Source: Candidatus Methylophosphatis haderslevensis (lineage in GTDB: Bacteria; Pseudomonadota; Gammaproteobacteria; Burkholderiales; Rhodocyclaceae). Taken from it: a stretch of DNA of 64,000 nt. Numbering within the stretch: position 1 is the first letter of the stretch; each line of letters starts with the position of its first letter. Both the position numbers and the translations under genes were made by a program. The notes beneath the pieces are model-generated. The model made no database searches, was not told the DNA's origin, and saw only the letters and a program-made list of their open reading frames with translations. Positions 16,001 to 24,285 of the stretch are shown in pieces. The DNA lies in assembly GCA_016711925.1 (NCBI GenBank), contig JADJSA010000002.1, positions 62,001 through 126,000 on the forward strand. The letters are read 5' to 3'.

Positions 16001-17021
16001 ACAGTTGGCGCGCGCTGACTTCGAAACCTTCAGGCGGCAGCTTGGCCGCAATCCGGCCGTGCAGCGCGACCAGGTCGATCATCGGCAGGTCGTCGCGCAG
16101 CCGTAGTTGCACATCGTCGAGCGCGACATCGGCGGTGACGCCGGCCAGCCGCTTGCCGGCGACCTCGGCCCACAGCCGCACCCCGCCCCTGCCCTGCGGC
16201 AGATCGACCGGGTAATCGACCCAGTTGCGCCAGATCGCCAGATCGGCGCGGTCAACCGCCAGATAGGCCTGCCCGCGCCAGTCGTCGAGGCGATCGAAGC
16301 TGCGGCCGCGAAAATCGCAGCGCAGGTCGATCGGCTCGGCATAGCCGTGCGGCGCCTCGGCAGTCAGCCCGACAAGGTGATGCGAACCGCGATTGACCAG
16401 GCGCAGATTGGCCGCCCGCAGCGCCAGTTCCGGTGCGCCGCGGCGCTCGTCGATCCAGCGCACCACCGCGCCGCGCACCACCACTTCGTCCTGCGCCAGC
16501 AGCCAGTCGGCCAGACCGCTGTCGCCGCCCTGGCTGGAAAGCTCGATGCCGGCGACGAAGATCTTCCCGGCAGCGTCGCGGCGGACCTGCAGTTCCGGGC
16601 CGTCCACCTCCAGCCGGTGCAGGCGCAACTGGCGGGCCGCCAGAGACTCCCAGGACAGGCTGGTGCGGACCAATCCGAGTTCCAGCGCGACTCGCCCCTG
16701 CTTGTCGAGCAGTTTGACCTGGCCGAGGTCGAGATGCGGCCGGATGCCGACCCAGCGGGCATCGATGCGGCCGATCTCCACCCGGGAACCCAGCGCTGCC
16801 GAAATCTGCCTGGCGATATCGTCGCGGTAGCTGTCGATCCGCGGCAGCACCAACTCGCGCGTCGCCACTGCCAGCGCAGCAAAGGCGATCCATGCGAACA
16901 CTGCCAGCCACACCACAGCGCCGAGAAACCGCCGCACGCGAGACGCTGGCGGGCGTACCGGTGGGGAAGCGACGGGAGAAGGGTCACCGCTTGGCGGCGG
17001 CGTTTCGGTATCTGCGTGCAT
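13074..17021 (-). CDS. yhdP: YhdP family AsmA-like envelope protein (TIGR02099 type)
   Basis: 1315 residues from the ATG at 17021 (MHADTETPPPSG); a much longer upstream frame is only antisense to glnE. A single membrane anchor follows a proline-rich cytoplasmic start (FLGAVVWLAVFAWIAFAALAVA at about 38-59, cut here in description), then LPRIDSYRDDIARQISAALG, typical of the DUF3971/AsmA-like N-terminus, a very long periplasmic region rich in beta strands, and the C-terminal AsmA-like part with LSLQALPRRISLDFRDVFSDG. YhdP, TamB and YdbH are large bridge-like proteins that carry phospholipids to the outer membrane. It is divergent from glnE across a 153-bp spacer. Confidence 0.92.
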   Translation of the reverse strand: MHADTETPPPSGDPSPVASPPVRPPASRVRRFLGAVVWLAVFAWIAFAALAVATRELVLPRIDSYRDDIARQISAALGSRVEIGRIDARWVGIRPHLDLGQVKLLDKQGRVALELGLVRTSLSWESLAARQLRLHRLEVDGPELQVRRDAAGKIFVAGIELSSQGGDSGLADWLLAQDEVVVRGAVVRWIDERRGAPELALRAANLRLVNRGSHHLVGLTAEAPHGYAEPIDLRCDFRGRSFDRLDDWRGQAYLAVDRADLAIWRNWVDYPVDLPQGRGGVRLWAEVAGKRLAGVTADVALDDVQLRLRDDLPMIDLVALHGRIAAKLPPEGFEVSARQLSLATRDDLQLKPVDLQLGWRQGSGDKPPHGELSASELDLAALTQLAGNLPLDPETRRALAEFAPRGKVFDLRAGWTGDRDKLAAWQGRARFADTALQARGLLPGFTAVSGTIDASQAGGSATLSGRKASVSLPRVFPEPRIALDELDAQVHWRVDDQRVEVTFPKVDFANPDIAGSVAGQFISRPDSASSANSANSTHSPGDIDLTGSFRRGKAAEVWRYLPFVAGELTRAWVKSSLHDGQAENIKLRVKGDLREFPWVRDKGGEFRVAADFTGARLGYATGWPELTNIAGTMLFHGERMLITGKRANSLGAVISDTTAEIPDLTHPKDARLLIRGRADGPTSEFLAFINASPVQARLDRVTEEMRATGNGTLNLAIDMPLDHVVDTRVNGSYQFAGNELVAASGLPPITEAGGKVEFTERALTIRNAGAKIFGAPVAVTAQTESDGKVMLNLGGNASVADLRRLADSPWFDHLSGSTPWRATVAVRGQSATLMVDSDLLGITSSLPEPLNKPAGSALPLRIELGKPPGAPAGSDELHIALDQLLDVRLLRKRDGQQTVVERGGIGIRELAPMPDRGLAVAGSLGTLDLDAWRRLMVPAGGAEAERPLPWSMLALRANVLNAFGQRFSNLTLQAMVRDGIWQARVESREMNGDLFWRDGERGRLQARLRNLSLAEVRSTPAPNPPAEAVDTPPQELPGLDVVAENFSLRGKPLGKLELVAVNRGNLWQIDRFSIINGDGGVTGEGQWHMADGASRTSETQIAFKLQSPNVGKMLERLGYEDAVRRGNARLEGKLGWHGAPTSIDYPSLAGDLALDVSSGQFNKLEPGVGRLLGVLSLQALPRRISLDFRDVFSDGFSFDNISGSMKVAHGVIRTDDLGIRGPAAKVQMSGSTDLAAETQDLRVRVQPTLSEGVALGAAIANPVAGVATLLAQKVFKDPIEKLFAYEYGVSGTWRDPQVVKLAAARQPSAPADIVR

Positions 17022-17174
17022 TCGTTGGGGTTGCAGTCTGTCGGCAATGGGATCGGCACGCCTTTGCGGCTCGCATACAATCCGCACTGGCTGGCGCTCG
17101 CAGGCAATCGCCAGCTTGCGCGCGCGTGGCCAGTGCGTCCAACAGAGCCGACATTTTAACCTGATCGCCATCCG

Positions 17175-19856
17175 ATGACTTCCAATCCCGGCAACGCCAA
17201 GCTTCTGCAACACGCGCTGGGTATCAGCCGCTTTCTGCGCCGTTCGCTCGATGCGCGGCACGCACTGGCGGGCCAGTTGCTGGAGAGCGTCGATCAGCCC
17301 TTCCAGCGCGGCGCGATGCAGGCTTGTCTCGCCCAGCCGCCGCTCGACGAGCACAGCCTGCGCCCGGCGCTGCGCGCCCTGCGTGCGAGAACGCTCACCC
17401 ACTTGCTGGTGCGCGACCTGGGCGGTCTGGCGCCGCTTGCCGAAGTGACCGAAACGATGACCCAGCTCGCCGACCTGGCGGTTGCCGAGGCGATACGCGT
17501 GTTGCGCGCGCCGCTGGTTGCCCGCCACGGCGAACCGCGCGATGGCGAAGGCCGCGTCCAGCCCTTCGTGGTGATCGGCATGGGCAAGCTGGGCGGACGC
17601 GAACTGAACGTCTCCTCCGACATCGACCTGATCTTCACCTATCCCGACGATGGCGAGACCGATGGCGCGCATCCGATCGGCAACTTCGAGTTTTTCAACA
17701 GGCTCGGCCGGCAGTTGATCGGTGCCTTGTCCGAGGTGACCGGCGACGGCCAGGTGTTCCGCGTCGACATGCGGCTGCGCCCCAACGGCGACTCGGGGCC
17801 GCTGGTGGCCAGCTTCGACATGCTGGAGAACTACTTCATCACCCAGGGCCGCGAATGGGAGCGCTACGCCTGGATCAAGGCGCGCCCGATGACCGGCGAG
17901 CACGACGAGGAACTGGCCGCGATCGTCCGCCCGTTCGTCTTCCGCAAGTATCTCGATTTCGGCGCCATCAACGCGATGCGTGAGCTGCACGCGCAGATCC
18001 GCGATGAAGTCGCCCGACGCGACATGGCCGACAACGTCAAGCTCGGCCCGGGCGGCATCCGCGAAATCGAGTTCATCGCCCAGGTGTTCCAGCTGATTCG
18101 CGGCGGACGCGACCGCAGCCTGCAGATTCACCCGACCCTGCCGGTGCTGGCGCGGCTCGCCCAGCGCGGCAACCTGGATGCCGGGGCAGTGCAGGAACTG
18201 TCAGCCGCCTACGATTTCCTGCGGCGCGTCGAACACCGGCTGCAGTATCTCGACGACGCGCAGACCCACCGCTTGCCGGAACGCCCCGAGGACCAGGCGC
18301 TGATCGCAACGGGCATGGGCTTTCCCGATTACGCCGCGCTGCTGGCCGATCTAGATGGCCATCGCGATCGCGTCGGCCGTCATTTCGGTGCAGTGTTCGC
18401 ACAGCCCGAGGTTGACGGCCACGAACTCGATCGCCTGTGGGCGGGCGCCTGCGACGTCGATCTGTGCGCCGCCGAACTGGCGTGCCGGCGCTTTGCCGAC
18501 CCGGTGGCGGCGGCACAGCGGCTGTCCGACCTGCGTGGCGGCGGCCGCTATCGGCAGATGCCGGCGCAGGTGCGGGCGCGCTTCGATCCGCTGGTGCCGC
18601 GGCTGATCGAGGCCTGCGGGCTGACGCCCAACCCCGATATCACGCTGACGCGCAGCCTGGCGCTGCTCGATGCGATCAGCCGGCGCGCCGCCTACCTCGC
18701 GCTGCTGCAGCAGTACCCGCAGGCGCTGCGCAAGGTCGCCGACCTGATGAGCGCATCGAGCTGGGCGGCCGATTATCTGACTCGCCACCCGCTGTTGCTC
18801 GACGAGTTGCTCGACCCGCGCACCCTGGAGGCGGCGCCCGACTGGATAGTCTTCCGCGACGGCCTCGCCGCCAGCCTGGACGCGATCGAGCCGGACACCG
18901 AGCGCCAGATGGATTTGATGCGCGAGGCGCACCATTCGCAGGTGTTCCGCCTGCTCACCCAGGATCTGGCCGGGCTGCTGACGGTCGAGCACCTCGCCGA
19001 CCACCTTTCCAAGCTCGCCGACATCATGATCGAGCTGACCATCGTCGGCGCCTGGCGCAAGCTGCGCCAGCGCCATCGCGACGCGCCGCGCTTTGCGGTG
19101 GTGAGCTACGGCAAGCTCGGCGGCAAGGAACTCGGCTACGCCTCGGATCTGGACATCGTTTTCCTGTTCGACGACGACGACCCGAACGCGCGCGACATTT
19201 ACTCGCGCCTGTCGCAGCGCATGAATACCTGGCTGTCGAGCGCGACACCGGCCGGCACGATGTTCGAAACCGACCTGCGATTGCGCCCCAACGGCGACGC
19301 CGGGCAACTGGTCAGTTCGCTGGCAGCCTTTCGCACGTATCAGATGGAAGCGGCCTGGGTGTGGGAACACCAGGCGCTGACGCGCGCCCGGTTCTCGGCC
19401 GGCGATGCCGCACTCGGTGCGGCGTTCGAGGCGATACGCATCGACGTGCTGCGCAAGCCGCGCGATCTGGCCGCGCTGCGCGACGAGGTACTGGCAATGC
19501 GCCAGAAGATGGTCGACAACCACACCAACAGCAGCGGGCAGTTCGATCTCAAGCATGACCGCGGCGGGCTGATCGATGTCGAATTCATCGTCCAGTTTCT
19601 GGTGCTCGGCCACGCGCACCAGCACCCGCGCCTGACCGGCAACCTCGGCAACATCGCCCTGCTCGGCATTGCCGGCGAATTGGGCCTGATTCCGTGCGAG
19701 CTTGCCGAACAGGTGCGCGATGCCTATCGCGAATACCGCCACCTGCAGCACGGCCTGCGCCTGAACGGCGCGCGCTACGCGCGGGTCGATGCGGAGGGCA
19801 TGGCCGGACGCATCGGCGCGGTCAAGGCGCTGTGGCAGGCGGTATTCGGGGGATGA
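17175..19856 (+). CDS. glnE: Bifunctional glutamine synthetase adenylyltransferase / adenylyl-removing enzyme
   Basis: 893 residues; the E. coli protein has 946. Both nucleotidyltransferase domains keep their metal-binding motif: GGRELNVSSDIDLIF at 140-154 (adenylyl-removing domain) and GGKELGYASDLDIVF at about 648-662 (adenylylating domain). Helical linkers and the C-terminal GlnD-PII-UTase-like bundle (KHDRGGLIDVEFIVQFLV) are in place. GlnE adds AMP to, or removes it from, glutamine synthetase in response to PII and glutamine, so it sits in the same nitrogen network as the nitrate genes further on. It is divergent from yhdP. The ATG at 17175 was chosen because upstream sequence has no coding character. 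Confidence 0.95.
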   Translation: MTSNPGNAKLLQHALGISRFLRRSLDARHALAGQLLESVDQPFQRGAMQACLAQPPLDEHSLRPALRALRARTLTHLLVRDLGGLAPLAEVTETMTQLADLAVAEAIRVLRAPLVARHGEPRDGEGRVQPFVVIGMGKLGGRELNVSSDIDLIFTYPDDGETDGAHPIGNFEFFNRLGRQLIGALSEVTGDGQVFRVDMRLRPNGDSGPLVASFDMLENYFITQGREWERYAWIKARPMTGEHDEELAAIVRPFVFRKYLDFGAINAMRELHAQIRDEVARRDMADNVKLGPGGIREIEFIAQVFQLIRGGRDRSLQIHPTLPVLARLAQRGNLDAGAVQELSAAYDFLRRVEHRLQYLDDAQTHRLPERPEDQALIATGMGFPDYAALLADLDGHRDRVGRHFGAVFAQPEVDGHELDRLWAGACDVDLCAAELACRRFADPVAAAQRLSDLRGGGRYRQMPAQVRARFDPLVPRLIEACGLTPNPDITLTRSLALLDAISRRAAYLALLQQYPQALRKVADLMSASSWAADYLTRHPLLLDELLDPRTLEAAPDWIVFRDGLAASLDAIEPDTERQMDLMREAHHSQVFRLLTQDLAGLLTVEHLADHLSKLADIMIELTIVGAWRKLRQRHRDAPRFAVVSYGKLGGKELGYASDLDIVFLFDDDDPNARDIYSRLSQRMNTWLSSATPAGTMFETDLRLRPNGDAGQLVSSLAAFRTYQMEAAWVWEHQALTRARFSAGDAALGAAFEAIRIDVLRKPRDLAALRDEVLAMRQKMVDNHTNSSGQFDLKHDRGGLIDVEFIVQFLVLGHAHQHPRLTGNLGNIALLGIAGELGLIPCELAEQVRDAYREYRHLQHGLRLNGARYARVDAEGMAGRIGAVKALWQAVFGG

Positions 19857-19949
19857 TTCGAAGCGACCGGGGCACGGCCGGCCTCTGCTACCCCAAAAAG
19901 GCCGGCGTCGCGCTGCGCGACAACCGGCCGTGCTGCGGACCAGTCGCCG

Positions 19950-21575
19950 TCAGTTCCTCGGCGCCGCAGCGGGTGGCGCGGCGGGTGGCATGGACGGCGG
20001 CGCCATCACCGGCGGGGGCGCCTCGGGCATCGGCTCGGCCGGCCCGGCGCCGCCCATCGCCATCGGGTTGAACGGCTTGCCGTTGACGCTCAGCTTGCCC
20101 TCGCGGTATTCGATCTTCGATTTGACCAGACCATTGCCGCGGGTGATGTAACCCTGCTCGGCAAAAGCGGCGAGTTGCTGCTCGACCATCTGCTGCTTCT
20201 GCTGCTGTTGCAGCGCGGCGGTCTCCGGGTCCGGCTTCTCTTCGCCCTCGCCGGCGTCCATCGGACCGCCGGACATGCTGGCCAGCAGGCTCTCGGGCAG
20301 GGCGAGGTCGGCGCTGGCGTCAAGCTTGGCGAGCAACATCATCGGGTTGGAGAAATCTTCCGGCTTGGTGTCCTTCAGTTTTGCAGTCGCGGAAACCACC
20401 GCCTCGCCCTGCGGCGACTTGAAGCTCAGGCGGTCGATGCGGAATTCCGGATTGTGCTTGAGCAATTCAAGACCCGGTTCGGCGAGCAACCCAAGCGCCT
20501 TGGCCGGGTCGGCGAGCGCCACCGGATCGGAATACATCTTTATCATCGCGCGATAGAGTTTCGCTGCGGTGCGCGCATGCAGGTGCTTGAGCGAGAAATC
20601 GTAATGCGCCGGCCCATAGTTCTGGTCGCCGACCTGCACGCCTTCGGCGCCCATCTTCGCCACCATGTCGAGGAACTCGCCGCTGGCCGGCATGGCGATG
20701 TCGTAGGCAATCTGCTTGAGCAGCACCGGCTGCTCCTTGCCATTCTTGTCGGCGATGCTCATCTGCGCCATGGTGAAGCGCTGGGTGCCGGAATAGAGCA
20801 GCGGCTCGTCGTCGAAAATGCGCGTCTGCTCGCCGCTGAATTTCAGCCCGGTCATCACCGCCGCAATGCCATTGGCGTCGAGCATCTCGAGCTTGGGCGC
20901 CTCGCCGCTCATGGTGTAGCTCTGCAGATTCTTGGTGAAGTCGACGTTCGCGGTGAAACCCTGCCACGACATGCGGCTGACCTTGCCCGGTTCTTCGCCC
21001 GGAATATCGACAGCAAAGGCCGGACTGGCAATCGCGGAATTGCCGCCGCCGTCGAAGCGAAAGACCGTATGGGCAGTCAGCGGCTTCTTGTCGCCGAGCA
21101 GCTTGGCCAGTTCCTGCTGCATCGGGCCGTCGAGCGTCAGTTCGCTGTCGGCGACCGCCGCGGCGATGGTCGACAAGCCAGGTGCCGGCCCGTGCTTGAT
21201 TTCGGAACGCGTCGTAAAGCGCAGCGGCAGCAGTGCCGCCGTCGCCTTCGGGGCGGGGGCGGGCGCGGCTTCACCCTTGGCGGCCTCTGGATCGCCGACC
21301 GCGGCTTGCTCTGCCGCCTGCTTGGCGGCTTCCTTCTGCGCCTTCTCGATTGCGCGGAACATGTCGCCCATGACTTCGTAGGTGACCACTTCGGTCGAGG
21401 CGAACACGCCGCGATCGTACTTGCGGTCGATGACCTTGATGTAGGGCAGGGCTTCGAGTTGCTTGTACTGATCGGCAAGCGCCGTCTCGACCTGCTTGCC
21501 GAGCACCCAGGAGGACAGTGGATAGGCGAGGACGACAGGCACCGCGATCGCGGCGATCAGGCCGGGTTTTTTCAT
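19950..21575 (-). CDS. YdgA-like DUF945 family periplasmic protein
   Basis: 541 residues with an N-terminal signal anchor (MKKPGLIAAIAVPVVLAYPLSS is described by position: residues 1-22), then WVLGKQVETALADQY and DRKYDRGVFASTEVVTYEV, the conserved start of the DUF945/YdgA family. The middle is a repetitive beta-rich region like that family. An Ala/Pro/Lys/Glu-rich insert lies at about residues 80-115, and the C-terminus is a low-complexity Pro/Ala tail from about residue 510. The molecular role of the family is not known. It stands alone on the minus strand, convergent with glnE; a GGCCGGC hairpin lies in the spacer but without a T run. Confidence 0.8.
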   Translation of the reverse strand: MKKPGLIAAIAVPVVLAYPLSSWVLGKQVETALADQYKQLEALPYIKVIDRKYDRGVFASTEVVTYEVMGDMFRAIEKAQKEAAKQAAEQAAVGDPEAAKGEAAPAPAPKATAALLPLRFTTRSEIKHGPAPGLSTIAAAVADSELTLDGPMQQELAKLLGDKKPLTAHTVFRFDGGGNSAIASPAFAVDIPGEEPGKVSRMSWQGFTANVDFTKNLQSYTMSGEAPKLEMLDANGIAAVMTGLKFSGEQTRIFDDEPLLYSGTQRFTMAQMSIADKNGKEQPVLLKQIAYDIAMPASGEFLDMVAKMGAEGVQVGDQNYGPAHYDFSLKHLHARTAAKLYRAMIKMYSDPVALADPAKALGLLAEPGLELLKHNPEFRIDRLSFKSPQGEAVVSATAKLKDTKPEDFSNPMMLLAKLDASADLALPESLLASMSGGPMDAGEGEEKPDPETAALQQQQKQQMVEQQLAAFAEQGYITRGNGLVKSKIEYREGKLSVNGKPFNPMAMGGAGPAEPMPEAPPPVMAPPSMPPAAPPAAAPRN

Positions 21576-21846
21576 CTCTTGAATCTTCCTTTTGCTGGTC
21601 GAAGTAGGGGTGGCAGCGCGCGTCGGGCCGTCGCGCCACGGGCGGCGGCGTCCGCTCCGAATCCGCCATGCGCAATGGCCCTGCGATTATGCCGCAAAAC
21701 GCGTCGATGCCTGCTGCCCCGCGAGCCGCACCCCGCCTTGTTCTGCGCGATGCCATTGCGGTGCGTGGCGGCGCGGCGTGCGGCCGGCCGCGCACTCGCG
21801 GACTGCCTGCGCCGCCCTTCGCCGCGTCGTGCGCGCGCCGGCCCAC

Positions 21847-22083
21847 TCAGGCCTTGCCGAGCCAGCGGCCGATCTCTTCCTTGGACGGCATGCGGCCGGC
21901 GGCCTTGACCTCGCCGTCGATTACCAGCGCCGGGGTGCAGACCACCGGGTATTCCATGATCTTCGCCATGTCGCGCACATGATCGAACTGCGCCTCGATG
22001 CCGAGGTCCGCCGCCACCTCGCGGGTCAGTTGTTCGAGCCGCTGGCATTTCGCGCAGCCGCTGCCGAGTATCTTGATGTCCAT
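21847..22083 (-). CDS. Small thioredoxin-fold protein (redox-active disulfide protein type)
   Basis: 78 residues, starting MDIKILGSGCAKCQRLEQL with the active-site pair Cys10 and Cys13 (CAKC), and a cis-proline context at VCTPALVIDGEV. This fits the short thioredoxin_3 / TIGR00412 family. Members are regularly encoded next to a CSCTVQP-type permease, as here: the permease gene ends 28 bases upstream on the same strand. The pair may move and reduce a metal or thiol-reactive compound across the inner membrane, but the substrate is not known. The 271 bases downstream, towards the YdgA-like gene, hold no recognisable gene. Confidence 0.82.
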   Translation of the reverse strand: MDIKILGSGCAKCQRLEQLTREVAADLGIEAQFDHVRDMAKIMEYPVVCTPALVIDGEVKAAGRMPSKEEIGRWLGKA

Positions 22084-22111
22084 GCACCTTCTCCGTAAAT
22101 GCGAATCCGCT

Positions 22112-23551
22112 TCAGGCGCTTGCCGGCACCGTCAGTCTCTCGACCACCTGCAACGCCGCGATCAGGATGCCGACGAACGTCGCTATGCCCAGCGCGATCC
22201 ATGCGATCGACACGCCATCGACCCAGGCGCCGTAGGCCAGGCCCGACACGGTCGCGAACAGCGCCACCAGGCCGACGTAGGTCCACGCCTTGAGCTTGCC
22301 GATGATGGCCGAGGTGATCAGGATGCTCTGCAGCGACAGTTCCGGGTCGGCCATCAGGTAGGCGATCAGCGGACCGGGGTGCATGCCCAGCGAGAGGAAC
22401 ATCCGGGCGATCGGCACTTCGACCAGCGTCGGAAAGTACATCACTACGCCAAAGGCCACGCCGGCCAGGTTGCCGCCAAGCGTATTGGCACCGGCAATCG
22501 CCTGAATCCATTCCGGCCGGATGAACACGCGGATCACGCCGACCAGGAACACGCCGACCACCAGCAGCGGAAAGATCATGCGAACGAAGCGCCAGGTTTC
22601 CCACAGCCACTGCTGCACATCCCACGCATCGAGCCGGCGCGCCAGCGGCAGCAGCGACGCGAGCAGCAGCGCCACCGCCACGCTGCGGCCGGTCAGCGTG
22701 AGGCGCAGGCCGTCGGCCGCGGCCTGTACGCCGAGCGCGGCAAACACCAGCGTACCGGCGATCAGCCACAGACTCACGGGGGTCCATCGATTGAAACCCT
22801 CGTCGACCTTGCCGAGCCCGCGCCATGCGGCCACGCCGATTGCCGCCAGCAGCGCGATCAGCGCCACGCCTTGCAGGCTCAAGCCTTCGTCGCCCTTGAG
22901 CGTATCCACCGGCAGCAACAGATCGAGTTGCGCCTGCGCGATCCCGGCCGCCGGCAATGCAACGTCAACGCTGACCAGGCGCGCAGTGAGCAGGTCCACC
23001 TTCAGCGTCCCGGCGATCAGCAGGGCGATCAGCGCCAGCAGAAAAACCACGCTGCGCCGCGCGATGCCCTGATCGCCGGCAAAGGCCGCCGCGTCGGCCA
23101 GCCGTGCCACGTCGTCGCGATGAAAAAGCAGCGCCATGATCAGGCCGATGCCCACGCCGAAGCACAGCGACAGCACCACCCGCGCAATCGCGAACTGCGC
23201 ACCCAGCGCAACCCCGGTATACGACAAGGCCAGGATGTTGGCTGCCGGCGCAAAGAACAGAAAGGTGATCGCCGGCCCGAGTCCGGCGCCCTTGCGGTAG
23301 ATGCCGGCAAACAGCGGCTGCACGGTGCAGGAACACACCGCCAGCAGGCTGCCGGCGCCCGCCGCAGCCGGATAGGCGATCCAGCGCGGCGCATCCGGCC
23401 CGAGAAAGCGCACCACCGACTGCTGCGGCACCAGCGCCGACAGCGCACCGGCGATGAAAAACGCCGGCACCAGACACAGCAGCACATGGGCGGCGAGATA
23501 CGACGCCAGGCTGGCAAGCCCGCTTTGCAACGCATTGACGACAAAGTCCAT
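22112..23551 (-). CDS. Permease of the DUF318 / ArsP-like family
   Basis: 479 residues with about ten to twelve membrane segments in two related halves. The first half carries AAGAGSLLAVCSCTVQPLF and FLFFAPAANILAL; the second carries LVEVPIARMFLSLGMHPG. The Cys-Ser-Cys motif in a membrane helix is characteristic of this permease family, some members of which export trivalent organoarsenicals or metals. The gene for a small CAKC thioredoxin-fold protein follows 28 bases later on the same strand, a recurring pairing. The ATG at 23551 gives MDFVVNALQSGLA, a normal start for the family. The transported substrate is not evident from the neighbourhood. Confidence 0.83.
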   Translation of the reverse strand: MDFVVNALQSGLASLASYLAAHVLLCLVPAFFIAGALSALVPQQSVVRFLGPDAPRWIAYPAAAGAGSLLAVCSCTVQPLFAGIYRKGAGLGPAITFLFFAPAANILALSYTGVALGAQFAIARVVLSLCFGVGIGLIMALLFHRDDVARLADAAAFAGDQGIARRSVVFLLALIALLIAGTLKVDLLTARLVSVDVALPAAGIAQAQLDLLLPVDTLKGDEGLSLQGVALIALLAAIGVAAWRGLGKVDEGFNRWTPVSLWLIAGTLVFAALGVQAAADGLRLTLTGRSVAVALLLASLLPLARRLDAWDVQQWLWETWRFVRMIFPLLVVGVFLVGVIRVFIRPEWIQAIAGANTLGGNLAGVAFGVVMYFPTLVEVPIARMFLSLGMHPGPLIAYLMADPELSLQSILITSAIIGKLKAWTYVGLVALFATVSGLAYGAWVDGVSIAWIALGIATFVGILIAALQVVERLTVPASA

Positions 23552-23707
23552 CGATCCCCCGCTTGCGGCCGCAGCCGGCGAACGCGGCCGGTTGCAACTC
23601 CGATATCATGGACATGCTACGCCAGCCGCTCGGCGCACGTCTTGCGCCCGATCAAGGGCGGGCCGGGCGCAAGGACCGGCGCCGCACCGCCAACCGACAG
23701 GAATGCC

Positions 23708-23925
23708 GTGAACAGCACACCGTTTCAGTTGAATGCCGATTACATCGAACTGTGCAACCTGCTCAAACTCGCCGGCATTGCCGACAGCGGCGGGCAGGGC
23801 AAGCGCATCGTCGCCAAGGCGAAGTCACGGTCGACGGCGTGGCGGAAACGCGCAAGACCGCCAAGATTCGCGCCGGGCAGTCGGTGCAATGCCGCGGCGT
23901 CACGCTGCAAGTTCTGGCCAAGTGA
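23708..23925 (+). pseudogene. S4-domain RNA-binding protein (YbcJ type), frame broken once
   Basis: A GTG at 23708 with AGGA five bases upstream opens VNSTPFQLNADYIELCNLLK, then LAGIADSGGQGKRIVAK. The continuation GEVTVDGVAETRKTAKIRAG and VQCRGVTLQVLAK is in the next frame and ends at 23925. Restoring one G (AAGGCGAA to AAGGGCGAA near 23820) gives an uninterrupted S4 fold of about 72 residues with the G..K..I..G.V.VDG..E.RK..KI pattern of the YbcJ family, small proteins that bind structured RNA. The stop is followed one base later by the slyX ATG, so they probably share a message. Loss of one G in a G run could be a consensus error. Confidence 0.7.
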
Positions 23926-23926
23926 G

Positions 23927-24145
23927 ATGCCGGCCGATTCCACCATCGAAGCACGCATCACCGAACTGGAAGTCAAACTCTGCTTCGCCGACGATCTGCT
24001 CGACGCGCTCAACCGCACCGTCTATCGCCAGCAGCAGGAAATCGACCAGTTGCGGCAGGAACTGCGCGTCATGCGCCAGCAGGTTCAGGCCAGCCTTCCA
24101 GCCGAACCGCGCAACCCGCAGGACGACATTCCGCCGCATTACTGA
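23927..24145 (+). CDS. slyX: SlyX family protein
   Basis: 72 residues: MPADSTIEARITELEVKLCF, then a heptad-patterned helix (DDLLDALNRTVYRQQQEIDQ) and a C-terminal PPHY, all typical of SlyX. The protein is a short coiled coil of unknown molecular role found across proteobacteria. The ATG lies one base after the stop of the S4-domain gene, which argues for translational coupling. The start is fixed by the MPADSTIEARITELE match at the family's usual N-terminus. Confidence 0.88.
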   Translation: MPADSTIEARITELEVKLCFADDLLDALNRTVYRQQQEIDQLRQELRVMRQQVQASLPAEPRNPQDDIPPHY

Positions 24146-24155
24146 CCGATTGAGG

Positions 24156-24273
24156 GCAGCCTGGAAGCCGCGCCGGCATTGGCTTGCAGACATGGCATCC
24201 CGGAAAGCCGCACCGGATAAGGGCCGCAGCCTTGCATGCTCGTAGACCGCCTATCCATGCGGCTCCCCAGGCC
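24156..24273. repeat. Dispersed intergenic repeat, divergent copy 4
   Basis: Fills the spacer between slyX and the convergent aminotransferase gene. It retains CCTGGAAGCCGC (as in 5641-5760), CATGGCATCCCGG, CCTATCCATGCGGCTC and CAGGCC, in the same order as the long copies at 2441 and 5641 but with more changes. Because it lies between two converging genes it could act as a bidirectional stop, but no T run is visible. Confidence 0.45.
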
Positions 24274-24285
24274 GATGCTTTTGCG

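Noticed and set aside
17022..18131. N-terminal extension of the yhdP frame by about 370 codons
   Set aside because: It runs antisense through glnE; the YhdP family start with its single membrane anchor fits the ATG at 17021.
19870..19910. GGCCGGC hairpin after glnE as a terminator
   Set aside because: The stem is real but no T run follows on either strand and the loop is long.
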